Positions 9,576 through 18,165 of a stretch of 64,000 bases of DNA are shown in pieces; position 1 is the stretch's first letter, and every line of letters starts with the position of its first letter. Below the pieces are notes generated by a model, which was not told the DNA's origin, made no database searches, and saw only the letters and a list, made by a program, of their open reading frames with translations. Both the position numbers and the translations under genes were made by a program. Source of the DNA: UBA1847 sp942492205 (GTDB taxonomy: Bacteria > Pseudomonadota > Gammaproteobacteria > Steroidobacterales > Woeseiaceae); NCBI GenBank assembly GCA_942492205.1, contig CALODT010000002.1, positions 1 through 64,000 of the forward strand, read 5' to 3'.

Positions 9576-10790
9576 ATGAAACTCGCGGATACAGGGTTGC
9601 GCAAACAACCGTTTCTAACTCAGGGGAAACCGCTGGTACTAGTCCCCTACTCCTCCCAGAAAAACGCCATTCATTTTCTCGACGAGACCCGCGTCAACAG
9701 ACTCGGCTTAGGTCTGTTCCATGGCCCGCCGCTCTCCGGCAAGACCACGATCATTCAGCAATTCGCGAGTTCGCTGCCGCGCGACCACGCGGTGGCGATC
9801 GTCGACGGCGCACGCACGGACCCGGCCAGGCTCCTGAAAGAAATCCTGGGCCAGTACGGCTACGACCATGGCTGCAATAGTGCCAGTGAGCGTTTCAACA
9901 TGATCCGGGTGGTCGCAATGCAGCAGGCTGCGAGCGGCCAGGCACCGGTACTCGTCATCGAAAACGTCCACAAGATGAGCCCCCTTCTGCTGGAGATGCT
10001 CTGCGAGCTGGCCGAGATGTCGTTCGATGGAACCAGCGCGTTGCGGATCATTCTTTCAAGTGACCGACCGATGCTGCCCATCGTCAAAGCGCCGGCCATG
10101 CGGTCGATCGAGACCCGCCTGACGGGCAAGTTCCTGTTGAAACCGTTGACGCGGACCGAAACGGCCACCTACGCGCACGAGAAACTTAAGAGCGGTGGCT
10201 GTAACGACCCCAGCGCCGTGATGCCACCGGCGGTGTGCGATCGATTGCATTCGGCGTCGGGCGGCTGGCCCGGTGTAATCGATCGGCTGGCAATGATGGC
10301 GCTGGCGAAGGCCGAGCGCATCCCCTTGCTGGTCGAACACATCCCTAACAAGCCACAGAACAAAGAGAAGCCGCCAAACGTCGTCGAGCCCACGCCGCAA
10401 CTGATCCTGACCTTCAGGCGAGAGACGCTGAAAAAGATCAGTCTGGACAAGCAGCGCTTCTTGATCGGGCGCAACGCGCTGTGCGATATCAACATCGTCC
10501 ACGAATGGATTAGTCGGCATCATGCCCTCATCATTCGCAACGAAACGTCGACCGTGATCGTGGACCTGAAGAGCCGCAACGGCACATTGGTCAATGGTGA
10601 GCGCGTAAAGAACCACGTCCTCATCAACGATGACATCATTTCCCTGGGCGATCATCGCCTCAAGTTCGTTGATCCCTCGGCTACCCGTCGGACCACAATG
10701 CGTGGTGCCGGATGGGACGACACGACACTGGCCGAGTCGATCAAGGATTTCCGCAAAGGGTTGTTGCATCAGTTGAAGAGCACGAGCTAG
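9576..10790 (+). CDS. ExeA/MshM-like AAA+ ATPase with C-terminal FHA domain, 404 aa
   Basis: Residues about 25-245 form a general-secretion/pilus type ATPase (ExeA, MshM relatives). Walker A is GPPLSGKTT at 50-58. The Walker B strand is VLVIENVH at 124-131, where the usual DE pair is replaced by E129-N130, so hydrolysis may be weak or absent. A charged linker (260-275) leads to a forkhead-associated domain with GR at 298-299, SRHH at 313-316 and RNGT at 334-337, which binds phosphothreonine. It has no transmembrane segment or peptidoglycan-binding domain. The gene stands alone between two tRNA-Phe-derived sites and is controlled by a cyclic-di-GMP riboswitch ending at its start codon. The context suggests a cyclic-di-GMP-responsive ATPase acting in surface assembly or phosphosignalling, but no partner gene is adjacent. 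Confidence 0.85.
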   Translation: MKLADTGLRKQPFLTQGKPLVLVPYSSQKNAIHFLDETRVNRLGLGLFHGPPLSGKTTIIQQFASSLPRDHAVAIVDGARTDPARLLKEILGQYGYDHGCNSASERFNMIRVVAMQQAASGQAPVLVIENVHKMSPLLLEMLCELAEMSFDGTSALRIILSSDRPMLPIVKAPAMRSIETRLTGKFLLKPLTRTETATYAHEKLKSGGCNDPSAVMPPAVCDRLHSASGGWPGVIDRLAMMALAKAERIPLLVEHIPNKPQNKEKPPNVVEPTPQLILTFRRETLKKISLDKQRFLIGRNALCDINIVHEWISRHHALIIRNETSTVIVDLKSRNGTLVNGERVKNHVLINDDIISLGDHRLKFVDPSATRRTTMRGAGWDDTTLAESIKDFRKGLLHQLKSTS

Positions 10791-10893
10791 AGACTCGCCC
10801 CGATGTACCGGGAAGGCACTTTCGAACTCCAGAAAACACTCGCCTCGGGAGTAACTACACAATCTTGGAGACGACACAGATCGATGATCAAGA

Positions 10894-10999
10894 TGGTGGC
10901 CAGGGGCGGAATGGACTCGCTTCGCTCGCCCTTCGGGCGCACTGCGTGCGTCTGTCGCCGCTGCGCGGCTCGGTTGAACTGCCGACACGCGGATTTTCA
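10894..10999 (-). repeat. tRNA-Phe 3' half with expanded T-loop (site C)
   Basis: Minus strand: TGAAAATCCGCGTGTCGG, then T-stem GGCAG, a string of about 60 inserted bases, CCGCC, acceptor CCTGGCC and ACCA. The acceptor and 3' T-stem are exactly those needed to complete the tRNA-Phe 5' piece at 13016-13073. The insert contains GCCGC-GCA-GCGGC, GCAC-GCA-GTGC and GCCC-GAA-GGGC hairpins. About 80% identical to site B. Confidence 0.7.
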
Positions 11000-11022
11000 A
11001 AACGTTAGGTGACCGCACCAGG

Positions 11023-11084
11023 CTATATTTTTCAACCAGTTACCGGGGCGCCCGTTGCCTAGTTTGCATCACCATGCACGACGA
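11023..11084. repeat. dispersed repeat, copy 2
   Basis: Matches 1514-1576 at roughly 80% identity; see that entry. It is 24 bases from site C. Confidence 0.5.
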
Positions 11085-11140
11085 TGCACCTCTGATACAC
11101 GCAAATCTCACGCATCGAATCGGTCGCGAGTAACGTCCCA

Positions 11141-12358
11141 TCAGATCTTCGATCTTCCGGCTTGCCGGCGTTTCAGGCCCACAAGTGGTCGCACCCAGGC
11201 AATTCTGCGCACTAATAGCTCGTAGCTGCCAAGCGATACGACGATCGTGCCCGTCGTAATGGCCAGGTACTTCGTCAAGATCGACCAATCAAGAGGGACG
11301 ATCACGTATCCCAGCGCGACAATTATAGTTAGGTGTAGACAAAATAGCGGGTAAACGGCGCCATTGAGATACGTCAAGAGACGGCTCGGGCGTTGCAGGT
11401 AATGTCCCGCGAAACCCAGACAAGCAAGCAACCAGAACCAGACGTTCGATACCCGCAAAACACAGAACCAGGCATAGGTTGCGATATTGGTTTCCCCATT
11501 GACGAGGGGCGAGAAATGTCCCTTCTCGGGTAACCAGAACTGCGCGAACAAGGTCGCCGTAGCAATTATCGCCAACGCCAAAGAAAGACCACGCAATTGC
11601 TGCGTTCGATCCAGCAACGGCCGGCTCGAAGCCAGCAGGAACCCGGCTGTGAAGATCAAGAACCAGTGACTGAAGTTCGCCCAATCGTGTATCAGGTCGG
11701 GAAACCCGGGGAACCACTCTCGCAAAGAGATCTCGATAACGGCCAGTGGAACGATCGCCAGATACAAACAACCTCCTCGCAAAAGCCCTTGCGTCCACCG
11801 CTCAAGCCGTTGCAGTCCGGCAGCACGCTTGAAGTACGCGAAAATGGGCCAGCCCAGCAGGCAAAAGAGGTAGAGATAGACGATGAACCAATAGTGATGC
11901 CAGCTCAAGTTACCGCGAGGGTAAACACCCTCGGTGAAGAACTTTGGGTAAAACTCGGCGAATGAGCCGCTGAACGCGCCGATGAACTGCTTCTCGAGAA
12001 ATATCATCGGCGGCACAATGACCAGGACGCCGAATACCAGTGGCACGAGCAGTCGCACCGCGCGGTCCCGCATGAACTGCGCTTTGTTTCGATGCCGAAG
12101 CGCAAACGACACGCCGACGCCAGAGATGAGAAATAGCAACGCCAGCCTGAACTCGTGCAGGAAGCCGGCCATCACCTGCAACACGACGCTTGAATCGGCG
12201 TTTTGAATCATGGGAATTCCACCCGGCATGAACGCTATCGCCGCGTGATAGTAGATCAACAGCCAGAAAGCGATGACCCGCAACCAATCCAGGTCTGCGC
12301 GCCTCTGTTTGATGGCGAGATCGCCTGTATTGTTGACCTCACGGATCGGGTAACCCAT
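11141..12358 (-). CDS. acyltransferase family 3 membrane protein (OpgC-like), 405 aa
   Basis: Integral membrane acyltransferase of the OpgC/OatA group, which transfers acyl or succinyl groups to glucans or other surface sugars. The start at ATG 12358 is preferred because GGGAG lies 7-11 bases upstream; an earlier in-frame start at 12382 lacks this. The N-terminal motif RRADLDWLRVIAFWLLIYYH contains the family R..LDWLR signature and a conserved histidine. About ten transmembrane helices follow (for example LLVPLVFGVLVIVPPMIF and AVYPLFCLHLTIIVALGYVI). The C-terminus is basic (LKRRQAGRSK). It sits in the segment between site C and the tRNA-Phe 5' piece, with a truncated AraC regulator 105 bases upstream on the same strand. 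The regulator may once have controlled it, but this is inference. Confidence 0.8.
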   Translation of the reverse strand: MGYPIREVNNTGDLAIKQRRADLDWLRVIAFWLLIYYHAAIAFMPGGIPMIQNADSSVVLQVMAGFLHEFRLALLFLISGVGVSFALRHRNKAQFMRDRAVRLLVPLVFGVLVIVPPMIFLEKQFIGAFSGSFAEFYPKFFTEGVYPRGNLSWHHYWFIVYLYLFCLLGWPIFAYFKRAAGLQRLERWTQGLLRGGCLYLAIVPLAVIEISLREWFPGFPDLIHDWANFSHWFLIFTAGFLLASSRPLLDRTQQLRGLSLALAIIATATLFAQFWLPEKGHFSPLVNGETNIATYAWFCVLRVSNVWFWLLACLGFAGHYLQRPSRLLTYLNGAVYPLFCLHLTIIVALGYVIVPLDWSILTKYLAITTGTIVVSLGSYELLVRRIAWVRPLVGLKRRQAGRSKI

Positions 12359-12463
12359 CGTTGTTCTCCCATGGAACATCAATGGTCATTACACGCTTAG
12401 GGCACTTCCGATTCTTCTGAAATCGTTACAGACTTTGACGAATTTCAATATCCGATAGCTTTT

Positions 12464-13015
12464 CTAAGAATCCGCCAGCCTGCTCTTTCGGTAGTCTGTC
12501 GGCGTTTTCTGGTAATGAGCCCGAAAGGCGGTATTGAATGAAGAGATCGATCGAAAGCCGACGTCCAGCGCTATGGTCAGCACGGGGATTCGAGGCTCAT
12601 CGACGAGCCGCCGCGCCGCTTCCTCGACACGATAGCGATTGACGAACTGATTGAAGTTCCGGTAACCGAGGTTCCGGTTAATCGTACGGCGCAGCAGATA
12701 CTCCGGCACCTTCAGGGTTGCCGCCAGGTCGGCGATACGCAGATCATGGTTGGTATAGGCGAGATCTTCGCTCATCAATTTATTGAGTGCGTGAATCAGC
12801 GAGGTATCTTCCGACGACGCCGGCGCCAAAGGAGCTGAATCCCGCAGAACAAACGAGGGATTGACCCGCAGGAAAGCCAGATTGAGCATCAGCGTTGCTA
12901 TGAAAATTGCCGCCATTCCGAGTAATTCAGTCAATTCCGGAACCTTCCATCCCGTAACCAGCTCGGTTGCTACGACGGCGGCGACGATGACACCGATACT
13001 CGCGGCAAACACGCG

Positions 13016-13016
<1 letters not shown>
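12464..13016 (-). pseudogene. AraC-family regulator with membrane domain, 5' end missing
   Basis: The C-terminal about 100 residues are a standard AraC DNA-binding domain (LRIADLAATLKVPEYLLRRT, then YRVEEAARRLVDEP and GFRSISSFNTAFRAHYQKTP). Before it are only two transmembrane helices (SIGVIVAAVVATELVTGW and GMAAIFIATLMLNLAFL), the last of what is normally a multi-helix N-terminal sensor. At 13016 the sequence changes abruptly into the 5' part of a tRNA-Phe gene, and the open frame continues into the tRNA with no ribosome site. The gene has therefore lost its N-terminus by recombination at the tRNA sequence. The remaining piece is unlikely to be translated normally. Confidence 0.75.
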
Positions 13017-13073
<57 letters not shown>

Positions 13074-13110
13074 TTCAGGGGTCGCGCGCTGCGGCGCGCT
13101 CCAGAAGTTC

Positions 13111-13137
13111 GGGGACAGTCCCTTTGGGACAGTCCCC
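13111..13137. repeat. 27-bp palindrome GGGGACAGTCCC-ttt-GGGACAGTCCCC
   Basis: Member of a palindrome family with GGGGAC(A/T)GTCCC arms, found also at 15082, 15135, 15610, 15693, 15767 and 23473. The A/T pairs at the centre of each arm make each half itself nearly palindromic. Confidence 0.8.
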
Positions 13138-13253
13138 ATCTTCGCCGCTCCTACAGGTCACCCCGCAGGGTGCGAGCGAGCGGGGTATTAGACCGGCGCC
13201 CGCACCCTCAGTCAAGGGCAATGGCTCGTGTTGGTGGTTGGTTCTCTTTTCGC

Positions 13254-13568
13254 CTACATATCGAAGGCTTCTGCTACCTCTACGGAGCCGCCGACCGTGA
13301 GGATCGGGCAGCCTTTTGCCTTGGCGAGCGCGTCGTCCAGGTCCGCGGCTTCGATCAGGCTGTAACCGCTTGCCGGGTTCGCGCCACCGTCGTTCTTCAC
13401 CGAGCCGTCGGCCAGCACAGTGCTCGAATCGCCCACGGGGTTGCCGCCGTCAATGACGCCGGCTCCCATGCCGCCAAGCCACTGTCCCCAGGCGTCCATC
13501 GACTCCTTCAGCTCTTCGTCGCTCTCGGCCTCGCCGCCGCCGTGATACACAAATAAGTACTTCGCCAT
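13254..13568 (-). CDS. YciI-family protein, 104 aa
   Basis: ATG at 13568 is preceded by AGGAGAAACACC, an excellent ribosome site. The protein is a small alpha/beta ferredoxin-like fold of the YCII/DGPF type: MAKYLFVYHGGG at the start, WGQWLGGMGAGVIDGGNPVG in the middle, GYSLIEAADLDDALAKAKGC and a short acidic tail. Family members are small cytoplasmic proteins, often next to ECF sigma factors, and the biochemical role is uncertain. Here it is divergent from a PucR-like regulator with about 125 bases between, so shared control is possible. No catalytic claim can be made from sequence. Confidence 0.85.
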   Translation of the reverse strand: MAKYLFVYHGGGEAESDEELKESMDAWGQWLGGMGAGVIDGGNPVGDSSTVLADGSVKNDGGANPASGYSLIEAADLDDALAKAKGCPILTVGGSVEVAEAFDM

Positions 13569-13693
13569 GGTGTTTCTCCTGTTTTGTTTTGTTGGTTTTG
13601 CCTACGAAATAGAGATTATCTCTACTCGTCTTTGTTTACATTGGTGATATTGGCCGTAATTGGCCTGTTGGATTGTGTAAACTGCACATTCTT

Positions 13694-14983
13694 ATGATTC
13701 CAGGCTCCCGAGAACCCCGGCTCGCCGCCACGCTGGACGCCCTGCGTGGTCTGGGCGTCGTGCCAGGCATCGCTGCCGTCCTGGATGAGACGGCCGACGC
13801 CGTCGAGTCCCGTCTCCAGGACGCCATCCCCGAGGAAATCCCGGCGTTCTCGGCATCCGGCAACCCGCACGTGCTGCCGGAACAGGCTCGGCATGCGACC
13901 GAGATGATGCAGGAGATGCGCCGCTTGCTGGGCGGCGGTCGGCCGGGCGACTTCGAGTTCGTTCGCGAACATGCCCGCCGCCGGGCCTCACAGAAGTTTC
14001 CGCTGGAAGCCAGCCTGCATGCCTATCGCTGCAGCCACAAAATCCTGTCGCCGTGGGCGCGTGATGCTGCGCTGGCCGCCGCACCGTCGGATGCGCAGGT
14101 TCGCCGGGTCGTTGCTGCCGTTGCCGACTTCGCCTTCGAGTACACGGATGCCGTCAGCACCATTGCGACGTCGGAGTATGTTGCTCAGACACGCCGCCTC
14201 GCCGAAGAGGAAGGCGACCGCCGTTCGGAGCTGCTGAATTTGTTGTTGAGCGGCTTCGATGAGGCCGATGGCCGCGTCGCCCGCCTGCTGCGAAAAAGCG
14301 GCTACCTGCAGCAGCGACAAGCGTATTGCGTCGTCGTCGCACAGCCGGTCGATGCATCGGAGATGCAAAACCCGGCGCGCGCTCAACGCCTGGCGGATGC
14401 GCTGAAAGAGAGTGTTCGGGAAAGCGGCGTACGCTCTATTGTCGGCATTCGCGAAAACCTCGTGGTGGCGATCTTCTCGGCGATGCGGCGGCAGTCCGGA
14501 TGGACGGCGCCGCAATCGGCACTGGCCGGCAGGCTGCAGCCGCAGCTGCTTACCGTGGGGATCTCTGCACTGATTGGCGTCAGTGCCGACGTGCCCTCGA
14601 CCTCGCACATTCCCGGTGCGCTGGAACAGGCAACGCTGGCGCTGGAGTTTGCCAACGTCGCCGATCGCGTTGTGCAGTACGCCAGCATACCGCTGCAACG
14701 CATGATGCTGCGGCTGGCGCGTGACGAGATGCAGGCGGCGCTGCCGGGCTGGGCGGATGCTTTATATGCCGCTGATAAGAAGATGCGCGGTGCGCTGGAC
14801 GCGACGTTGCATGCATATGCCGATGCGGACATGAACGTGCTGAAGGCGGCCAAGCTGCTCGATGTGCATCCGAACACGATTTATTCGCGGATGAACAAGG
14901 TGCAGGACGTAACGGGGAAGAATGCACTGGCGTTTCATGATTTGGGTGAGTTGTTGTTGGCGCTGGGGTGTCGGGGGGATTGA
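13694..14983 (+). CDS. PucR/CdaR-type transcriptional regulator, about 429 aa
   Basis: The C-terminal helix-turn-helix (ADADMNVLKAAKLLDVHPNT, then IYSRMNKVQDVTG) is characteristic of PucR/CdaR proteins, with a GGDEF-like central region and a helical N-terminal sensory region. No membrane segments, so cytoplasmic. The ATG at 13694 is used as start; a TTG at 13673 in frame is possible, and neither has a strong ribosome site. Family members respond to small metabolites such as purine breakdown products, sugars or amino acids, and usually control adjacent genes. The divergent YciI gene is the obvious candidate target. The REP unit and palindromes beginning 9 bases downstream may end transcription. 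Confidence 0.75.
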   Translation: MIPGSREPRLAATLDALRGLGVVPGIAAVLDETADAVESRLQDAIPEEIPAFSASGNPHVLPEQARHATEMMQEMRRLLGGGRPGDFEFVREHARRRASQKFPLEASLHAYRCSHKILSPWARDAALAAAPSDAQVRRVVAAVADFAFEYTDAVSTIATSEYVAQTRRLAEEEGDRRSELLNLLLSGFDEADGRVARLLRKSGYLQQRQAYCVVVAQPVDASEMQNPARAQRLADALKESVRESGVRSIVGIRENLVVAIFSAMRRQSGWTAPQSALAGRLQPQLLTVGISALIGVSADVPSTSHIPGALEQATLALEFANVADRVVQYASIPLQRMMLRLARDEMQAALPGWADALYAADKKMRGALDATLHAYADADMNVLKAAKLLDVHPNTIYSRMNKVQDVTGKNALAFHDLGELLLALGCRGD

Positions 14984-14991
14984 GTTGGGTT

Positions 14992-15072
14992 GTAGGAGCG
15001 CCCCCCAGGGCGCGAAGCGAAGCGGCAGCCGGCAGGCTGCTTGGGGATCGCCCGCTGGGGCGGGCTCCTACA
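14992..15072. repeat. single REP-like unit
   Basis: Starts GTAGGAGCGCC and ends GGGCTCCTACAG, with internal palindromes CGCCCCCCAGGGCG, GCAGCCGGCAGGCTGC and GCCCGCTGGGGCGGGC. It is one unit of the array family seen at 18.8, 23.0, 27.5 and 36.6 kb. A short core relative (GCGGCCATTGGCCGCTCCTAC) follows at 15176-15197. Confidence 0.8.
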
Positions 15073-15081
15073 GGGGGGGTT

Positions 15082-15161
15082 GGGGACAGTCCCTTCGGGA
15101 CAGTCCCCGTTTTGTCCTGGTCATAGGGGGAGTTGGGGACTGTCCCGAAGGGACTGTCCCC
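15082..15161. repeat. two 27-bp GGGGAC(A/T)GTCCC palindromes
   Basis: Copies at 15082-15108 (loop TTC) and 15135-15161 (loop GAA), in opposite orientation and 26 bases apart, between the PucR-like gene and the DCC-protein gene. Confidence 0.8.
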
Positions 15162-15204
15162 GGTCCGTCACGGTCGCGGCCATTGGCCGCTCCTACAGGT
15201 GGGA

Positions 15205-15588
15205 TCAGGTTTCGACCATCTTTCGTACTCGGCGCTGTAGCCATGGGCGGATTTTCAGGAAGCCCCGGTACAGTCGCTCCAGTACCCATAGCACCGGCCT
15301 GAAGCGGGCCAACAGTCCGAGAGGTCTTAAGACCGGGATGGCTCGCCACATGGCGGCGAAAGCCGCGGCGCCGGAGACGATCGGCTCGCCCTGTTCCTGG
15401 GCGTGGAAGCGTTTCATCAGCTCGTCGGTGCTGATGGGGCAGCCGGCACCGCCCTGAATGCTGACGAAGTCGACGGCCTCGCGGCGGTCGAGGCGGCGCA
15501 TGAGGTTAATTTCGCGGATGCACATCGGGCAATCGCTGTCGTACCAAACGGTGACCTGGGGGTTGGGTTGTTGTGTGGTTGTATTCAT
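15205..15588 (-). CDS. DCC-family thiol-disulfide oxidoreductase (DUF393), 127 aa
   Basis: The N-terminus reads VTVWYDSDCPMCIREINLMR, the YDxxCPxC signature that names this family of thioredoxin-like proteins. The middle (DELMKRFHAQEQGEPIVSGA) and end (LYRGFLKIRPWLQRR) also fit. It is cytoplasmic and small, with the CPMC redox pair at about residues 20-23. Substrate unknown. Start at ATG 15588 gives the usual length, though the ribosome site is weak. Flanked on both sides by repeats, so probably a single-gene unit. Confidence 0.85.
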   Translation of the reverse strand: MNTTTQQPNPQVTVWYDSDCPMCIREINLMRRLDRREAVDFVSIQGGAGCPISTDELMKRFHAQEQGEPIVSGAAAFAAMWRAIPVLRPLGLLARFRPVLWVLERLYRGFLKIRPWLQRRVRKMVET

Positions 15589-15608
15589 TCGGTTTCGTCT
15601 TTGGCTTG

Positions 15609-15793
15609 CGACAGTCCCGTTGGGACAGTCCCTTTCGTCTTACGGTCGCGGCGATTGGCCGCTTCTACAATGTGCGATTTTGCGCTGGTTGGGGGACAGT
15701 CCCGAAGGGACAGTCCCCTTTTGTCTTGGTCATGGTCGCGGCCATTGGCCGCTCCTACAAATACTGGGGACTGTCCCGAAGGGACTGTCCCCT
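15609..15793. repeat. cluster of three GGGAC palindromes and two GCGGCC..GGCCGC cores
   Basis: Palindromes near 15609-15632, 15693-15719 and 15767-15793 alternate with GTCGCGGC(C/G)ATTGGCCGCT(C/T)CTAC cores near 15643-15668 and 15733-15758. The last palindrome lies 6 bases past the cydB-like stop and could stop transcription as a stem, though there is no T-run. Confidence 0.75.
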
Positions 15794-15798
15794 CTCCA

Positions 15799-16791
15799 TC
15801 AATCGTAACTCAGCTCTCGTGTTTTGCCCCAGAATACTCTGTAGGCGAATACCGTGTAGGCAAGAATTGCCGGCAACGTTATTACCACACCCCAGAGGAT
15901 GAACAGCAGCGAGTTGGTGGCGCTCGCCGCCTCCCAGATGGTCATCTCGTCCATGATCAGGTAGGGGAACAGGCTGTACGCCAAACCCGCGAACGCCAGC
16001 ATGAAGATCGACACGGCGAATGCAAATGGTTGCCACTCGCGGTGATCGATGTCCTTCGCAAGTTTTCGCAAACGAAAATGGCAGGCAAGTATCAACGCGA
16101 TGGATATCGCCGGTATCTGCGACAGCAGCAGGAACTGCGGGAATGCAAACCACTTGTCGAACACGCGCGTGCTGATTAACGGCGTTGCGATCGACACCGC
16201 CGCGATGCCGGCGGCGGTTAACCACAGCGCACCTTGCGCCCAGCGCACCGCTTTTTTCTGCAGCTCGCCTTCGCTCTTCATGATCAGCCAGGTGGCGCCA
16301 AGCAGGCCGTAACCCGCCACCACGCAGATGCTGATGAGCGCGGAGAACGCGAACGCGCCGACACTGTTCTCGAAGCCCGTGATGTAGTGGCCGAGCATGA
16401 AGCCCTGCGACAACGCTGCGAGTAACGAGCCGCCGAAGAACGCGGCGTTCCACAGCGGCTTGTGTGGCTCGCGCGCTTTCACACGAAAGTCGAACGCGAC
16501 GCCGCGCAAGGTAAGCCCAACCAGCATCGCCGCAACCTCGAGATACAGCGACGACAGGATAGGGCCGTGCGCCATCGGGAACGCGATCAGCAGGATGCCG
16601 ATACCCAGCACCAGCCAGGTTTCGTTCGCGTCCCAGAACGGACCGATCGAGGCGATCATCATGTCCTTTTCCTGGTCGTTGGCGCTGGTAAGAAGCACGC
16701 CTACGCCAAGGTCATAACCGTCGAGGACGACGTAGATGAGCATCGCCAGCGCCATGAGGCCGGCGAAGATGACGGGCAGCCAGAATTCCAT
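15799..16791 (-). CDS. cydB: cytochrome bd quinol oxidase subunit II
   Basis: Inner-membrane subunit II of a bd-type terminal oxidase. The N-terminus (FWLPVIFAGLMALAMLIYVV, then LDGYDLGVGVLL) and FWDANETWLVLGIGILLIAFP are the conserved CydB motifs, and about eight helices follow; 330 residues is usual. Start at ATG 16791 lies 3 bases after the subunit I stop, so the two are translated together. With subunit I it oxidises quinol and reduces oxygen to water at low oxygen or under cyanide, nitric oxide or sulfide stress. Subunit I is of the short-loop CIO type, so cioB would be an equally fair name. Confidence 0.93.
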   Translation of the reverse strand: MEFWLPVIFAGLMALAMLIYVVLDGYDLGVGVLLTSANDQEKDMMIASIGPFWDANETWLVLGIGILLIAFPMAHGPILSSLYLEVAAMLVGLTLRGVAFDFRVKAREPHKPLWNAAFFGGSLLAALSQGFMLGHYITGFENSVGAFAFSALISICVVAGYGLLGATWLIMKSEGELQKKAVRWAQGALWLTAAGIAAVSIATPLISTRVFDKWFAFPQFLLLSQIPAISIALILACHFRLRKLAKDIDHREWQPFAFAVSIFMLAFAGLAYSLFPYLIMDEMTIWEAASATNSLLFILWGVVITLPAILAYTVFAYRVFWGKTRELSYD

Positions 16792-16794
16792 CGC

Positions 16795-18153
16795 TTAGGC
16801 TCCTGCCGGCTGCGGTCGCAGCGGATTGTCGAGGCGCTCGCGCTCACGCGGGATATAGCCAGCCGCTGCTTGCGACGCCAGGTAGAACAGGACCGTGACG
16901 TACGCGACCAGCAGCCCGAGGTACAGCAACAGGTAGACCGTCAAGGACGCCGCAATCGCGCCGGCGCCGACAGGACCAACGGCGTCTGCGGTGCGAAGCA
17001 CACCCTGCACCAGCCACGGCTGACGACCGATCTCGCTGACGTACCAGCCGGCGACGGTTGCCACCCAGCCCGAGAACGTCATGCCGACCAGAACGCGCGC
17101 CAGCCATCGCGGCGCATCCCTGCCCTTGCGCATGACCCAGGCGCCCGCCCACGAGACAGCGAGCATCAACAGACCAACGCCGATCATGATGCGAAAGCCG
17201 AAAAATACCGGCGCAACTTTGGGGTGCTCGCCCTTAAAACTGTTGAGTCCCTGCACCAGGCCGTTGAGCTCATGGGTCAGGAAAAGGCTCGCGCCATTGG
17301 GTATGGCGATCTCGAAACGATTCTCGCGTTTCTCTTCGTCGGGCCACGCAAACAGCAGCAGCGGTGCGCCTTCCGTGTCTTCCCACAGCCCTTCCATCGC
17401 GGCAACTTTTGCCGGCTGGTGTTCGAACGTGTTCAGGCCGTGCAGGTCGCCGGCAACGATCTGTATCGGAATCAGTATCGCGGCGAGCCAGACGCCGACG
17501 CGCAGCGCCTTACGATTTCCTTTCGTCGTGTCACCGCGAAGCTGACGATAGGCAGACAGGCCCGCAACAACGAACGCCGCCGTGAGTCCCGCAGCAAGCA
17601 TCATGTGCACCAGTCGATACGGCATCGACGGATTGAAGATGACCTCCATCCAGCTGGTGACGTACGCCTGTCCGTCGCGCATCTCGAAGCCGGTCGGTGT
17701 TTGCATCCAGGAGTTGAGTACAAGGATCCAGAACGCCGACATCGAGGTGCCGATGGCGACCATCCAGGTGGCGAGCGTGTGCACACGGTTACTGACGCGC
17801 TTGCGGCCGAACAGCATGATGCCGAGGAAGGTCGCCTCGAGGAAGAAAGCCGTCAGCACTTCGTAACCGAGCAGCGGCCCGGCAACGTTGCCAACCGTTT
17901 CCATGAAGCCCGGCCAGTTGGTGCCGAACTGGAAGCTCATCGTGATGCCGCTGACAACGCCCAGGGCGAACGTCAGCGCGAACACTTTGACGAAGAAGCG
18001 ATAGGCGTCGCGCCAGTAGCTCTCGCCCGTGCGGTTTTCTTGCGCCTTGAAATACACCAGCAGCCAGGCCAGCCCGATAGTGATGGCCGGGAACAGGATG
18101 TGAAACGTTATGTTGGCGGCAAACTGGACTCTTGCCAGAGTCAGGGCTTCCAT
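16795..18153 (-). CDS. cydA: cytochrome bd quinol oxidase subunit I, cyanide-insensitive (CIO) type
   Basis: Heme-carrying subunit I (452 aa). Conserved ligands are visible: H18 (NITFHILFP), H183 (YRLVHMML) and M323 (FRIMIGVG), plus acidic residues E98 and E106 in GYEVLTAFFLEATFLG. The quinol-binding motif QPAKVAAMEG (K249, E254) is present. Only about 70 residues separate that motif from M323, against about 135 in E. coli CydA. The Q-loop is therefore short, as in CioA oxidases. The gene lies 12 bases after a GbsR/MarR-type regulator and 3 bases before subunit II, forming one operon. No CydX-like small ORF was seen after subunit II. Confidence 0.93.
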   Translation of the reverse strand: MEALTLARVQFAANITFHILFPAITIGLAWLLVYFKAQENRTGESYWRDAYRFFVKVFALTFALGVVSGITMSFQFGTNWPGFMETVGNVAGPLLGYEVLTAFFLEATFLGIMLFGRKRVSNRVHTLATWMVAIGTSMSAFWILVLNSWMQTPTGFEMRDGQAYVTSWMEVIFNPSMPYRLVHMMLAAGLTAAFVVAGLSAYRQLRGDTTKGNRKALRVGVWLAAILIPIQIVAGDLHGLNTFEHQPAKVAAMEGLWEDTEGAPLLLFAWPDEEKRENRFEIAIPNGASLFLTHELNGLVQGLNSFKGEHPKVAPVFFGFRIMIGVGLLMLAVSWAGAWVMRKGRDAPRWLARVLVGMTFSGWVATVAGWYVSEIGRQPWLVQGVLRTADAVGPVGAGAIAASLTVYLLLYLGLLVAYVTVLFYLASQAAAGYIPRERERLDNPLRPQPAGA

Positions 18154-18165
18154 GTCGATGATCCT

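Larger units (their letters stand above)
10791..11140. other. 350 bases without a gene, holding two repeats
   Basis: Contains tRNA-Phe site C (10894-10999) and the second copy of the dispersed 62-base repeat (11023-11084). No supported coding sequence. Confidence 0.5.

Noticed and set aside
13694..14983. Minus-strand frames opposite the PucR-like gene
   Set aside because: No motifs or ribosome sites; the plus strand carries a recognised helix-turn-helix.
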